Origin: CAWGXG01 sp963826505
GTDB lineage: Bacteria > Chloroflexota > Anaerolineae > Aggregatilineales > Aggregatilineaceae
Assembly: GCA_963826505.1 (NCBI GenBank)
Contig: CAWGXG010000009.1
Coordinates: forward strand, 1 to 64,000
DNA: 64,000 bases
Direction: 5' to 3'
The notes under the pieces were generated by a model, which was not told where the DNA came from, did not search any database, and saw only the letters and a program-made list of their open reading frames with translations. Both the position numbers and the translations under genes were made by a program. Position 1 is the first letter of the stretch, and the number at the start of each line of letters is the position of its first letter. Positions 29,084 through 41,175 of the stretch are shown here, piece by piece.

Positions 29084-29127
29084 TGTTATAATACAAGCGG
29101 AATATCGCGGTATCTGATTGGGAGGAG
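29084..29127 (+). promoter_or_regulatory. Extended -10 promoter and strong ribosome site of the YtxH-like gene
   Basis: TGTTATAAT at 29084-29092 is a perfect extended -10. GGAGGAG at 29121-29127 is 8 bases from the ATG at 29136 and decides that start. Confidence 0.65.
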
Positions 29128-29135
29128 AAAGCGTT

Positions 29136-29393
29136 ATGCGGCGTATGCTGGCATTTTTCGGAGGACTGTTGAGCGGGAGCGCTATCGGGACGGCGGTCGT
29201 ACTGCTGTTTACCCCCGCATCCGGGGATGCGCTGCGCGGCGGTCTGCGCGAGCACGTGAACCGGGCGGTACGCGCCGGTCAGGATGCCGCCGCTCAGAAA
29301 CGACTCGAAATGGAATCCCAGCTAATCGACATGACCGGCCCGCATCCGCCCGGCTCACCGATGGCCTCCGTCAACGGCCACGATCAGCGCTAA
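29136..29393 (+). CDS. YtxH-like small membrane protein
   Basis: An 85-residue protein. Its N-terminal hydrophobic segment with small residues (FFGGLLSGSAIGTAVVLLFTP) followed by ASGDALRGGLREHVNRA is the pattern of YtxH/gas-vesicle-protein-like membrane proteins, often stress-linked and of unknown mechanism. The rest is charged and likely helical and cytosolic. It has its own promoter and converges with the peptidase gene, whose stop is only 8 bases away. Confidence 0.75.
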   Translation: MRRMLAFFGGLLSGSAIGTAVVLLFTPASGDALRGGLREHVNRAVRAGQDAAAQKRLEMESQLIDMTGPHPPGSPMASVNGHDQR

Positions 29394-29401
29394 ACGGGCC
29401 G

Positions 29402-31386
29402 CTACGGCGCGGCGCGTTGGACCTGGACCAGGTACGTTCCGCGCACCGTCGAGAAGGGAGCCATCGCGCCCACAATGATAGTGGCGGAGCCGCCCGCCGG
29501 AATCGTGAAGGTACTGTCTCCGGCGTTGAGCAGGTCCAGAGCAACAGGCTGCACGACCGGCGTTTGACCGGGTGCCTCGATCACCAGACGGACCGCCCAA
29601 TTCTGCGGCACCGATGCCGGAATGCGCAGGAAGCCATCGGCCACCCAGGCCGAATCGGCATTCTCCACATCATCCAGCGGCCCCAGCTCGACAATCCCCA
29701 GATCATCCAGCACCACGCCTTGCAGCGCCTGTGAGGCGTCGGTCAGATACTCAAAGCGAACCAGCACCTGCTCGCCCGCGTAAGCGCTCAGGTCGATCTG
29801 CTCATCAATCCAGCCGCGCGTCTGGCCGGTGTAGTAGGGGCCGGGCGCGCGCGTGCCGCGCGTGGACGCACGCGGACCGCCCACCACATTCCACGAGGTT
29901 CCGCCGTCATCCGAGACGAGCACCTGGAACCAGTCGTACCCTTCTTCGATGTCCCACCGGCCGCTAAAAGCCAGGGTCGCTGTCGTCAGCCCGGTCAGAT
30001 CGAACGCGCCGGTCAGGCGGGAGGCGCTGCTGTCGTCGTTGAGCGACCACCACATCCACTGGCCAGAATGGGGCGACGTGCCCGCAATACCCGCCTCGTC
30101 GCTGCCGTCGAAATGCAGCGCATACGTGCCTGCCTCGTCCAGCTGCAGGTAATCCGCGCCGTATTGGTGCACGCTGTCGCTCATCAGGTAGCCGGTCGGC
30201 ATGGCGAACAGCTTCTGTTTTTCGACCGGCTGCGGCAGATCGAGCGTCTGATAATAGTAGCGCCCGTCGCCCACATAGGGATCGTCCAACGAATTCGCGA
30301 CGAACCAGTCCGCGACCACCTCATCCACGTTCACGCCCTGCCCCTGCGCGTCCAGCGCCGCCTGGATCGAAGCCAGCCCATCCAATCGGACTGCGCGCGA
30401 TCATCTGGATGAACTCCAGCCCAAAGCGCTCGTAGAGGTACACCAGGAACAGATAGCCCGCGCCGTAATACGCGCCTGTGCTCTGCATGCCGTAGGCCCA
30501 GCCCAACAGGTCATGATCGGGATTCGCCAGGAAGGCCTGGACATTGCGCCCACCGATAACCGCCGGGGCAAAACCGTTGAAGTGTTCGGCCAACTGCGAC
30601 AGCGCCTCGTTCAGCCAACGCTGCTCGTTACCATCGGCATCGAACTGGATCAGGTGTTGGTGCTCGTGGGCGAGCGTAGTCAGGTAATCGTCGGAACCGA
30701 GCGCGGCCTCGCTCAGACTGAGATAGATGATGTCGCGCTGGTTGCTGTTCGGGACACGACGTGCGCGGGCACTGGTCTTCAGGACTGAACGCGCCCAGAA
30801 TCCCCGGTCCGATGATCTGCTGGTTCACGACGTGCATGCGGGGATCGCCGTCGATGCCGTCGCTCGACACGCCGCCGTAGATGCGCGTGTTGAGCGGCCA
30901 GATATGGCTTTCGAAGAAATCGGCGGACCGTTGGAGCGCGGCGGGATCGGGCGTCTGGCCGCGCTCGAACCAGAAATAGGCATGCGGCGTCACAGTGGCC
31001 AGCACGAAGGTCTGGGCGGCTCCATTCGACGAGCCCAGCGGGACAAACGTCTCCGCATCTCCGACGGCGTAGGGATGCGTGGGGAACGGGCCGTAAGCGT
31101 CAGCGGCGGTTTCGCGCCCCACGTCGACCAACCAGTCCGCCTGAAAACGGTAGCGCGGCACCAGCGGCGTATCGGACCATGTCAGCGTATCGCCGCGTTT
31201 GCCGTCCTGGGCATGGACCGCCCCTGCCGACGCGGGCGATGGGAAGACGGCGGTATGCGGCAGAATGAAACTCGCCGCTGTGACCAATACCAATCCCATG
31301 CGGAACCGTTCTCGCCTGCGGTTGTGCTTACCGTTCATGCGGACTCTGTTTCCCGTTCTACTCATGCCAGACGCTGTGCCCGGCAT
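29402..31386 (-). CDS. Secreted HExxH metallopeptidase with immune-inhibitor-A-like C-terminus, paralogue 1 (two frame shifts)
   Basis: About 645-660 residues after joining three frames (changes near 30770 and 30383). After a signal region (MGLVLVTAASFILPHT) the zinc motif reads AHEHQH, with NEALSQLAEHF as the likely third ligand region. A strand-rich C-terminal domain (TGAFDLTGLTTATLAFSG, VLVSDDGGTSWNVV, SAYAGEQVLVRFEY, VVLDDLGI) resembles that of M6 immune inhibitor A peptidases. Several ATGs compete for the start (31386, 31365, 31338); none has a strong ribosome site, and I favour 31338. It is the downstream gene of a pair with a paralogue and should digest extracellular protein. Confidence 0.82.
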
Positions 31387-31417
31387 GCGGCAGTGACGAT
31401 GACTCAGTGATGGCGAT

Positions 31418-33386
31418 TCAGCCTACCGGCGCGATCGTCAGCGTGTAGGGCGCGGACTCGGTCGTGACCGGGGCCAGCCCTGACACGACGATCACGGCAC
31501 CGCCCTGACGCGCCACCCAGCGTAATTTCCCATTCGCCCTGTGGGGCATCTTCGGGCCCCAGCAGGCGCGTCACCGGCATGGCGGTGTTGCCCGTTTGGA
31601 CGAGCTGCACCAGGAAAGGCTGCGGCAGCACGTTATTCGTCAGCAGCCAGCCTTCGCTGGTCCAACCGCCGTCGCCGCTCTCGAAATCGTCCGCGTAGCC
31701 GATCTCCGGCACGCTCACATCGTCGATCAGCATACCGGGCTGCGTCACGGAGTCATCCGTGATGTACTCGAAGCGCACCAGGATGGTTTGCCCGGCATAG
31801 GGCGTCAGGTCGACGGATTCCTGCACCCAGCCATTACTTTGGCCGGTGTAGCCGGGGCCGTAGGCGTTGCCGTGCGGATCGGCGCTGGTGGTGCGGGTAG
31901 TCGCCAGGGCGGTCCAGGTGGTGCCGCCGTCGGTGGACACGGTGACATAGGCGTAATCCCACAGGTTTTCGATGTAATACCACGTCCAGAAGTTCAGCGT
32001 CGCCGACTGCACGCTGGTCAGATCGAAGGCGCGTGTCAGGTGCGTATCGCTTTCGTCGCTGCGATTGGACCACCACATATAGCGGCCGCTGTGGGCCTCG
32101 GCAGGCACGATCGAGACGGTGTTCGCCCCTTTGAAGGTCACGCGCACGGCCTGCGCATTGGTCCCGCCCGGCACGCTGATGTAATTGGGCCCCCACTGTG
32201 GCGCGGCCAGCGACAGCGGCACGCCGTTCGTCGCGGTGGTGGCCGTGAATTCCGCTTTGGGCAGGTTAGCCATATCCGGGTTGGTGAAGGCATAGCGTCC
32301 ATCACCAACCGTCGGATCTTGCAGAAGATCGGCAATCAGCCAATCGCCAAACAGATCGACCAGCTTCACGGGCGCGCCCGTGGTGGGATCAGTCGCGCCG
32401 ATAGAAGCCAGGGTATCCTCGATGCCCAACAGCCCATTGGCCGGGTCGCGGACCAGGGTCGTGGTTGCCGCTTCGCCGTAGCGCTCGTAGAAATAGTCCA
32501 TGAACATGAACGACGAACCGTAATGCAGCCCCGACGGGTCGTCTTCCGGCCAGGTATTGAGTTGGAGAGCGGGTGCGCGCAAGAAGTCGGGCGCGAATTC
32601 GCTGGAGCCATACCCGGCCAGCATCGCCGCCAGCTCGGACAAGCCCTCGTTGGTCCAGCTATCCTCGTTTTGATCGACGTGCCAATGCACCATGTGCTGG
32701 AATTCGTGGGCGAGCACACCTTCGTAATAGGGCGTGCCGATGTAACGGCCCATCGTGTCCAGATTGACGAAGAACATCTCGTGCTGGTTGGAGTTCGCCA
32801 CGGCCTGGACGGGGTATTCACTGGTGCTGCCATAATAAGCGGCGACACTCCGACCCAGGTTGGCCGCGTGAAGAATGTAGATATGCGGATCGCCGTCGAT
32901 ACCGGGCGACCATTCCTCGCCAAAGACCGCGTGGACTCTGGGCAGAATCGTGTTTTCGAAGGTGTCGGTCGAGCGTTTGATCGCCTGCACATCTACGTTT
33001 TGGCCATCTTCGACAAAAACATAGATATGCGCTGTCTCGTACACCAGCCGGGCTTGAATCTGCGATGACGTATCCGCGTCCAAATTATCGATCCAGAACA
33101 TCTCCTCCGCGCCGAGTTCGAGAACGGGCGGCGGCGTAGTCGGCGGGGCCGGGATATCAGACACTCCCAGGAAGCGTTCCGCCAGATCGAGCCGGTCACG
33201 CGGGGGGATGGTCGTATTTTGCAGCAAGGACAGGGTGTCGGACCCGCCGGGAGCCGGTTGCGGCGCGATGGGCGTCGGATCAGACTGCGCGACGGTCACG
33301 CCCGAACCGGTCGCCACAAATGCGCTTACGACCAGCAGCATGGCCACCAGACCCGCCGCCCATAAAGAAAACCGCTGTATCTTCAT
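31418..33386 (-). CDS. Secreted HExxH metallopeptidase with immune-inhibitor-A-like C-terminus, paralogue 2 (frame shift near the end)
   Basis: About 655 residues. The signal peptide is followed by a proline-rich linker (PTPIAPQPAPGG, PAPPTTPPP). The zinc motif is AHEFQHMVHW, with NEGLSELAAML 20 residues on as the likely third ligand. Then come two domains of the immune-inhibitor-A kind (TRAFDLTSVQSATLNFW, VTVSTDGGTTWTAL, PYAGQTILVRFEYITDD). A frame change near 31510 hides the true ending: reading on in the next frame gives AVIVVSGLAPVTTE and APYTLTIAPVG, then a stop at 31418. The first half of both paralogues has a SNQ-(hydrophobic)-LAHExxH spacing in common, so they arose by duplication. 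Confidence 0.85.
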
Positions 33387-33790
33387 CTCACAGTTATCCT
33401 TTTGGTGCAGTTGTTCGAACCGGCAGTTGGCCCGGCTGTCAGGTTATACGTGCTGGCGCGGGGAATTTCTGAGTCTGCGGCGCTGTTGGCCCCGCGTGGG
33501 CCGGATCGGCGGTGATGGACCGCTCACCTCAGTTCGAAATCCATGTTCAGATCAGTTTTACTAGGTTTAGCGCCCGCTTGCCCACTCACGCGCGGGGACC
33601 CCTGTCAGGGGTTGATAACTTATATCGTACAAGCCGTCCGGTCGCCGGGCAAACAGGCTCCGCCACGCCTTCATAGGGATTTCACACACCCGTCCGCACC
33701 CGGTCTGAGTCGGCGCTTGGTGTTCGTCCCGTTTTGGTATATCCTGAAGACAACCTCCAAATACGACCGGGTAGCACATGCGTTCTGATG
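33387..33790. other. Non-coding region between the peptidase pair and the ftsK leader
   Basis: It should hold the leftward promoter of the peptidase operon. I see no convincing gene; open frames here lack ribosome sites and family marks. Confidence 0.45.
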
Positions 33791-33799
33791 TGTTATAAT
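33791..33799 (+). promoter_or_regulatory. Perfect extended -10 promoter ahead of ftsK
   Basis: TGTTATAAT fits the extended -10 exactly. Transcription would start near 33806, leaving a 250-base untranslated stretch before ftsK. Confidence 0.6.
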
Positions 33800-33805
33800 T
33801 AAAAT

Positions 33806-34058
33806 ACAGGTAAGACTGACATAAGGCGTTCGAAACCACGCGGGCGCGTGCGCTGCACAGCCGGTGCGATTCGTATAGAATGTTAAGCATGTCAGTCGGG
33901 CTCCTCTGCGCTGCGGACGGCGATCGGGTCCCAAGCGGGACGATCAGTCGCGCGGGCAGAAGGGTGAGCTGTTCAGATGAAAACCGACCATGGTAGAACC
34001 CGATCCCGCATGCGGACCCCCAACGCGGTGAGTCCATAGGGTAAGCAGGTGTTGAAGG
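33806..34058 (+). ncRNA. Candidate structured leader or independent RNA upstream of ftsK
   Basis: From the expected transcription start, GACTGACAT (33814-33822) pairs perfectly with ATGTCAGTC (33889-33897), closing a 66-base domain that holds smaller stems such as GTGC-GCT-GCAC. Further on, GTCCC-AAGC-GGGAC forms a compact hairpin flanked by GATC words. No T-tract ends it before the ftsK start. It matches no RNA family I can recall. It could be a regulatory leader of ftsK or a separate RNA. Confidence 0.4.
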
Positions 34059-37000
34059 ATGTCCTACTTTTCACGCAGAAGACCTGACGACGACGATGAC
34101 GATGATGAGGAGCGCTCGCAATACGGCGAGCGTCCGCGTCGCCGCGTTGACGATCCCCTCGATCGCATCCAGGACGATTACGGGGGGATTCGCGATCGCA
34201 GCACTACAGGCAGTCCTCCGCGCGACCGGCTGGCCAACTTCGGCAACCGACCGCCCGCTGGCGGCCTGGATGATCCATCAGGGGGATACCGGCGGCAGTC
34301 GCCCGTTGATCCGGGCGCGCGTCCCGGCCCGTCGAGCGCCTTCGGTGGACGCAGTTTCCCGGCCAGAGATGACGCCAACAGCCGTCAGGGATCCAATGAT
34401 AGGCTGAGTCCGTTGGACAGGTCGGGATCGCGCACTCAGCCAGAGGACGAAGGGCGGCGCGAACTCTTCCGGCGCGGCGGCGGCGACAAGGACAACAAAT
34501 CCTCCCGGAAATCCGAGCCCAAATCGGGCGGGCGCTTCCCGCTGCGACGCGGCGGCGATGACCAAGATAACCGGTCCGCCCGGAATGCCGAGCCTAAGTC
34601 CGGCGGGCGCTTCCCCTTCCGGCGAGGTGACGACGACAAACCCACGTCGAGCGCAGATCCCAAGTCGGGCGGCGGGCGTTTCCCGCTGCGGCGCGGTGGG
34701 GATGACCAGCCCGCACAGCCGACCGGCCGTTACAACTCCGATCGCGGTGGGGTTCCGTCCAACCGGCGGGCTTCATCGGGCCGTGACAAGTCTGGCGAGG
34801 GGAAGAAAGGCGGCCTGGGCGGCCTGCTCAGACGCGGGTCAAAGGGTGCGAACGACAAAGATAAGAATAACCGCGGCGGCAGTCGCAGTCCGTTTCTGCC
34901 GGGTGGCGGCCAACCGCCCGGCGACCGCGCGCCGTTTTCGCGTGGGGCCAGCCCAACCGGGCGACCCGATGAACGGCCGGGCGGAGGCTTCGGCACCGCG
35001 CGCGATCGTCCCCCCGTAGGCGGCGATCGCGCGCCCGGCGGCTCACCCTTTGGGCGCAGCCCTGGCGGTGTCGGCGATGATGACGGCCCGGGCGGCCGCT
35101 TCGGCACCTCGCGTGATCGTCCTCCTGTAGGTGGCGATCGCGCCCCCGGTGGCGGGTCATTCCAACGCGGGTCCAGTCCAACTGGGCGACCCGATGAAAG
35201 GCCGGGCGGAGGCTTCGGTACCCCGCGTGATCGTCCCCCTGTCGGCGGCGATCGCGCTCCGGGTGGCGCGCCGTATTCGCGCAGCTCTACCTCTCTGGGC
35301 GCGAACGACAACGCACCGGGTGGATCGCGTTTCGGACGTGGATCACGCCCACCCGTCGATCCGAATGCTGGCGGGCGCAGCGCGTTTGGCGGTGCCGCAC
35401 AGCCAGGATTGGCACGTCCAGGAGCCGCGCCCAACCGCCCGCTAGATCGATCGTCGGGCAGCCGTGATCGCGGTAAGGATACAAAAGACACCGGCGAAAA
35501 GCGTAAGTCGTTCCTGGGAGGACTGCGCGGCAGTAAGAATAAAGAGACGGCGCGCGCCGCCGCTGCGTGGTACGACCGGACGCGGCAGCAAACCGGCTGC
35601 GCCTGCCGGACGCGGCCTCCCCCGCGATCGCGCAGAAACCCCGCCGGTGGGCCGCGGGCGTTCTCGCCCGGCAGACCTCAGCGCCGATCGCCGCCGTTCG
35701 GCCACAGCGTATTCTCCCGCCAGGCCGCTGCCCGGCAAGGAACGCGGCGCGTTCACCCTGCACCAGGGGCTGGATCTCGATCGCAAGATCGATCTGATCG
35801 GCGTGGCGCTGTTCGGGTTCGCGCTGATCGCCTTTTTCGCCGTGATTCCGTCGATAACATTTGGGGTGCTGCCCCAGCCCGAAAACGGGCTGAGCGGCTC
35901 ACTCAATCACCTGTTGGGGCAGCTTTTCGGGTGGGGCAAAGTCGTCGTCCCGCTGGGCGCGTTTACGGTGGGCATCTGGCTGATGCGTAAGAGCTTCGCC
36001 GACACGGGCTTCGAGCTGGATTACACGCGTATCGTGGGCGTATTGAGCCTGTTTTTCTGCGCGCTCACCTGGATTCAGATGTTCTCGCTAGTCAATGACG
36101 TGGCCCCGTCGGTGGAGGCTTTCCGCCCGATGTCCTATCACCTGGGGGTGGACCTCGGCAAAGGCGGCGGCTGGATCGGGCATACCGCCTATCTCTTCTT
36201 GTTGAGCCAACTGTTGGACCTGGGCACGCTATCGGTGCTGCTGGTCTGGCTGATCATTTCTCTGATGCTCTCCTTCGATCTGTCAGTTGTGGAGCTGACC
36301 GGGTTCGCGATGCGATTCATCGCACCGCTGCGGATGAGCTCGGAAGAACGCGCCCGCAAGAAGATGGCGCGTGAGGTTCTCACCGCGCAGATCGTAGAAG
36401 CCATGCGACCCGCCGACGAAGCCAGCGTCCAGCTTGCCCTCGAACCGGCGCCGCGCGCGCGGCGTGGCGCGCGTACTGGGGCTCCCAGCGGCACGGCGGC
36501 CGCACCGACTCAGGCGGAAGCTTCCAAGGCTACCCTCGAAACCGGCGCCGTTCGCACGGCAGGGGCTGCCCTGGCGGGCGCGGCTGCCGGAGCGGCGTTG
36601 GGCGGCGAGGGCGGTCCCCCGCGCCGTGCCTCCACCACCGATCCGAACGAGCCACCCGCCCGCCCCGGTCCAGTTATCAACCGGCGCGGCGGCGCAGCCT
36701 TTTCAGAGTCACTTGGCACGGAAGCCAACGGCACTGACCAGCCTCTGAGTCCGTTTGCGGCGGCCGGGCCTGATGCCGCGCCCGGCGACGATCGCTCCGA
36801 GCGAATGCCGCCGCCGCGCCGCATGCCGCATATGCGTTCCTCGACCCCAGCAGATTCTTCAGCCGCCGGAGAAAAGACCCAAACCGCTAATGCGGTTTCC
36901 GGTGGAGTAGAGAGTGATGGCGCAGAAGCTGAAGGCGGCCGTCGCTTAGGGTTCCTGCGGCGGGGCGGCAAGCCATCCGCGGACGAGACATCGCCCGCCG

Positions 37001-40000
37001 AGGACTCTGGCCCACGCGCATCGTTTGCGCGACGCACGCCCGCCGACGCGCCTGACGGTTCGCGCCCCGGGATTCCGGTCCCGCCGCGCGCGCTCTCATC
37101 CGCAACTGAATCAGCCGATGCCGACGAGTCCGACCAGCCTGCGCGATCCGGCCGCTTTGGTCGCCTGCTGGGACGCGGACGCGGCAAGAACGAAGACTCC
37201 GGCGGGGACATGTCCGATCTGCTGGATGCTGCTGTCGCCGCGACCGTCGAAGAAAAGCCGGGCCGGCGCTTCCCATTCCGGCGCGGCGGCGGTGACGCCG
37301 CTCCCGATGCGGAAAAAACAGCGTCCGAAACCGAAGAAAACGGCGCGTCCGAAGCGGCCCGCAACACGATCACGCACGAGGCTGTGACGCCGGGTCGGCG
37401 TTTCCCGTTCCGGCGCGGTGGCAGTGATGCCGCTCCCGACGCGGAAGAAACAGCGTCCGAAACAGGAGAAAACGACGCGTCCGAATCCGCCCGCAACACG
37501 ATCACGCACGAGGCTGTGACGCCGGGTCGGCGTTTCCCGTTCCGGCGCGGTGGCAGTGATGCCGCTCCCGACGCGGAACAAGCGACCTCCGAAACCGGAG
37601 ATAACGACGCGTCCGAAGCGGCGCGCAACACAATCACGCACGAGGCCATCACGCCGCGCCGACGCTCTCCGCTTGGATTGGGCAGCGATTCTGAGGCCGA
37701 CGCGGCCTACTCCGGTGACAACGCATTGTCTTCATTCACCCGTGACGGGCTTGCCCAACGCCGACGCTCCCCGCTCGGATTGGATAAGCTCGACGCCGAG
37801 GCAGAGTCCGAGGCCGGTGCGGCCAAGCCGGAACCGCCCGCGACAGATTCATTGCGCAATACCATCACGCACGAAGCTTTGACGCCGCGCCGCCGGTTCC
37901 CGCTTGATCTCGACGTCGAGTCCGATGCTGACGCACTCAAGCCAGAACCGCCCGCGACAGATTCGTTGCGTAATACCATCACGCACGAAGCCTTGACGCC
38001 GCGCCGCCGCTTCCCGCTTGATCTCGACGGTGATTCCGATGCTGACGAACTCAAGCCAGAACCGCCCGCGACAGATTCGTTGCGCAACACGATCACGCAT
38101 GAGCCAGTGACCCCGCGCCGGCGCTTCCCGCTCGACCTGGATGACGAGTCCGACGCTGACGCACCCAAATCCAGCGCCCCCAACGCTGATTCCGGCGAGC
38201 GTGCGCCGTTCGCCTTCAGCCGTGACGCGCAAACTCCGCGCCGCCGCTTCCCGCTCGGAGTAGATAAGCTCGACGCGGAGGCAGAGTCCGAGTCCGACGC
38301 TGACGTTCCCAAGCCGGAACCGCCCGCGACAAATTCATTGCGCAATACGATCACGCATGAGCCAGTGACCCCGCGCCGGCGCTTCCCGCTCGACCTGGAT
38401 AACGAGCCGGACGCTGACGCGCCCAAGTCCGACGCGCCCACCGCTGACTCCGGTGAACGGGCGCCGTCCGCCTTCAGCCGCGACGCGCAAGCTCCGCGTC
38501 GACGCTTCCCGCTCGGTGGCGATGATGCGGCAGCGGCAGACGCCGCTGCCCGTCCAGCCCAACCGGAACAACCCGGCCGGCGCGGACCGTCCGCCCTGGA
38601 TGCGATCGCAGGTGCCGCGGCAGGAGCCGCCGGAGCAGCTTCCCTGGCCGACCGGCTGACTCGCCAGCGGGACCAGCTCGGCGACGCGTCTGAGCCGGAG
38701 GTAAGCGCGTCCAATCTCGCGCCCGCGCGCGCTCAGAGCGAAGTTCCCGGTGCCGCGCCGCGCCGTATCGTACCAGACGAAAGCGAAACACCTGCCGCGC
38801 CGCCTGAAAAGATGGCGCAACCTTCCCGGCCCGACATCCTGGCGCGGGCGCCGTTCCCGCTGACGCGCCGTCCTTCGGATCCGGCGAATACACCGCCCGC
38901 TTCTGTGAGCGAGGCTGCCGCGCCGGATGAAAATCCGGCCCCAACAGCCCGGAGAGTCGACAATCAGGCCACGCAGCGCGCCGCCGATGCGCCTACCGTC
39001 CCGGTGGAGCCGCAACCCGAACGCCGCGCGCCTGTTCCACCGCCGGCACGCCCAGCAGAACAACCCCGGCCTTCGGTGGTTACACCTTCGGCACGGGCGG
39101 AAGCCGTCCAAAATTCCGCGCCCACCGAACGCGCGCCACTCACGCCGCGCATCGGCAGACCGCAGGCCCGGCCCGAAGCACCACTGGCCGCTCTGCCGCG
39201 CCGCGAACCTGAGATCGCGACTTCGGTCGCCAGCGGACCCAATGCGCCCGGCGAACGTCCCCAAGCGCCCGGCCGCCGCGGCAAGATCACCTACCAGCCG
39301 CCGGACTTCCGCCAACTGCTGCGCAAAGGCGACGAGCGGCGCATCAATGACGAAGTGCTGCTGGACAAAGCGCGCGTGATTGAAGACACGCTGGAGAGTT
39401 TCGGCGCGCCGGGTAAAGTCGTCGAAGTCAACCCCGGCCCCGTGATCACGCAGTTCGGCATCGAGCCGGATTACCTGTTCGGGCGCAGCGGCAAGAAGAT
39501 TCGCGTCAAAGTCGGGTCGATTGCCCGCCTGGACGCCGACCTGGCGCTGGCGCTGGCCGCGCGTTCGATCCGTATCGAAGCGCCCGTGCCCGGCAAGGGC
39601 ATCGTCGGCATCGAAGTGCCGAACGACGAGGTCACGCTGGTGGGTCTGCACGACATCATGGAAGCGCCCGAATTCACGCGCATCAATTCCAGGCTGAGGA
39701 TCGCGTTAGGGCTGGCGGTGGATGGCACGCCCGTCGCCGCCGACCTGACCGCGATGCCCCACCTGTTGATCGCCGGGACGACCGGCTCCGGTAAATCCGT
39801 GTGCGTGAATGCCATCATCACCTGTTTGCTGCTGGAAAACACGCCCGAAGACGTCCAGTTCATCATGGTCGACCCCAAGCGCGTCGAGCTGACGGGCTAC
39901 AACGGATGCCGCACCTCGTCGCGCCAGTGGTGGTGGATCTGGAGCGGATCGTCGGGGTGTTGCAGTGGGTGCAGCGCGAGATGGACGAACGCTACCAGAA

Positions 40001-40815
40001 ATTCGCGTCTATTGCCGCGCGTAACATTCTCGACTACAACAACAAGCGCGGTCCGGACGTGCACAAAAATGCCGTACTACGTCGTTGTGATCGATGAGTT
40101 GGCCGACCTGATGATGCTCGCCCCAGACGAAACCGAGCGGCTGCTGGCCCGTCTGGCGCAGATGGCACGCGCCACCGGCATCCACCTGATCATCAGCACG
40201 CAGCGCCCCAGCGTGGACATCATAACCGGGCTGATCAAAGCCAACTTCCCGGCGCGTATCGCGTTCGCGGTGGCGTCGTCGGTGGACTCGCGCGTCATCC
40301 TCGACCAGCCGGGCGCAGAAAAACTGTTGGGGCGCGGCGATATGCTCTACCAGTCGCCAGACGCCGCTGCTCCGCTGCGTATGCAGGGTGTGTTCGTCTC
40401 GGACGAGGAAATCAACCGCATCACGACCTATTGGCGCTCGCAGGCGCTGCAAGCCGGTGCGACGCCGGGCATCGTCTCGACCGCGCGCGCCCTGGACGTG
40501 GAGCCGGATCCGCTCGCTCCGAGCGGCACACCGCGCCGCCGGTCGAGCCGTCCCGCCCAGCCCATGCTGTGGAACCAGGAAAACATGACCGACGATGATG
40601 GCGGCACCGATGACGAAATGTACGAGGAAGCGGTCGATCTGGTGCAGCGTCTCAACAAAGCGTCGATCTCGCTGCTGCAACGGCGGCTGCGTATCGGTTA
40701 TACCCGCGCCGCGCGCCTGATCGATCTGATGGAAACGGACGGCATCATCGGCCCGGCTCAGGAAGGCAGCAAGCCGCGCGAGGTGCTCAAGCCGAAGATC
40801 GAAAGCCGCGACTAA
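34059..40815 (+). CDS. ftsK: FtsK/SpoIIIE DNA translocase, exceptionally long (about 2,250 residues; three frame shifts)
   Basis: A membrane-anchored motor that pumps chromosome ends through the division septum. Order: a disordered, charged N-terminal extension of about 575 residues with repeated GGRFPLRRGGDD and RPPVGGDRAPGG; four membrane segments (about 35790-36290); a linker of nearly 1,000 residues with tandem repeats; then the motor with Walker A GTTGSGKS (near 39780), Walker B VVVIDELADL (near 40085), STQRPSVDIITG, and the gamma winged helix (DLVQRLNKASISLLQRRLRIGY). Most FtsK proteins are about 750-1,350 residues. Frame changes fall near 35565, 39903 and 40067; the last two compensate each other, and the final one is an extra A in a run of A, so errors are likely. 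The N-terminal ATG follows GAAGG. Confidence 0.9.
37260..38520 (+). repeat. Tandem coding repeats in the FtsK linker
   Basis: Units of 132 bp (44 codons) and later about 114 bp encode variants of RNTITHEAVTPGRRFPF followed by an acidic tract. RNTITHE occurs seven times and the RRRFPL/GRRFPF-type core about eleven times. Neighbouring early copies are nearly identical in DNA, so recent expansion is likely. Confidence 0.85.
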
Positions 40816-41175
40816 TAGCAAGTCACAGAGGGAAAAGCGGCCTCACCACCCAAACTCGTTATGCTCATTTCCCCCTCTCCAGCTCAACTCTGGGAGGGGG
40901 ATTTTCCGTATGCACCTTCTCCATAGCGCGCCTGGAAGTACACAGTCCGGATCACGAAAAACCCTGCCATCGGTCCGATTAAGGGCGAGAGAAACAGCGC
41001 CAGCGATCTCGCCGCTTGCTGGTGCTGAAGGCGAATTACCGCCACCCGGTGATCGCATTGGCCGGTGCAGCGTGCCTCCCTGTGATCGGTTCCCGCAAGC
41101 TGCGCAACCGTGCCCACCGGCAGCATTCCTCGCCGCATTTCGAACGTAGCAATGAAGCAGTCAGGCCAGGGGGAA
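40816..41175. other. Intergenic region after ftsK
   Basis: It contains the palindromic hairpin at 40871-40900 and then about 270 bases without a credible gene. A leftward frame here has a hydrophobic stretch (PLIGPMAGFFVIR) but no ribosome site; it might be a relic. Confidence 0.45.
40871..40905 (+). terminator. Hairpin with T-tract after ftsK, resembling the palindromic repeats
   Basis: CCCCCTC near 40871 pairs with GAGGGGG ending at 40900, and ATTTT follows. It is 56 bases after the ftsK stop. The arms use the same CCCCTC/GAGGGG words as the dispersed repeats. Confidence 0.55.

Noticed and set aside
33567..34037. Leftward 156-codon frame over the ftsK promoter region
   Set aside because: It has no family pattern, overlaps the structured region and lacks a ribosome site.
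37260..38520. Regular repeats considered as a CRISPR array
   Set aside because: The repeats are in frame, code for RNTITHE/RRFPL units of one protein, and the spacing follows codons; there are no unique spacers or cas genes.
40884..41138. Leftward 84-codon frame with a hydrophobic stretch after ftsK
   Set aside because: No ribosome site and it runs through the terminator-like hairpin; at most a relic.
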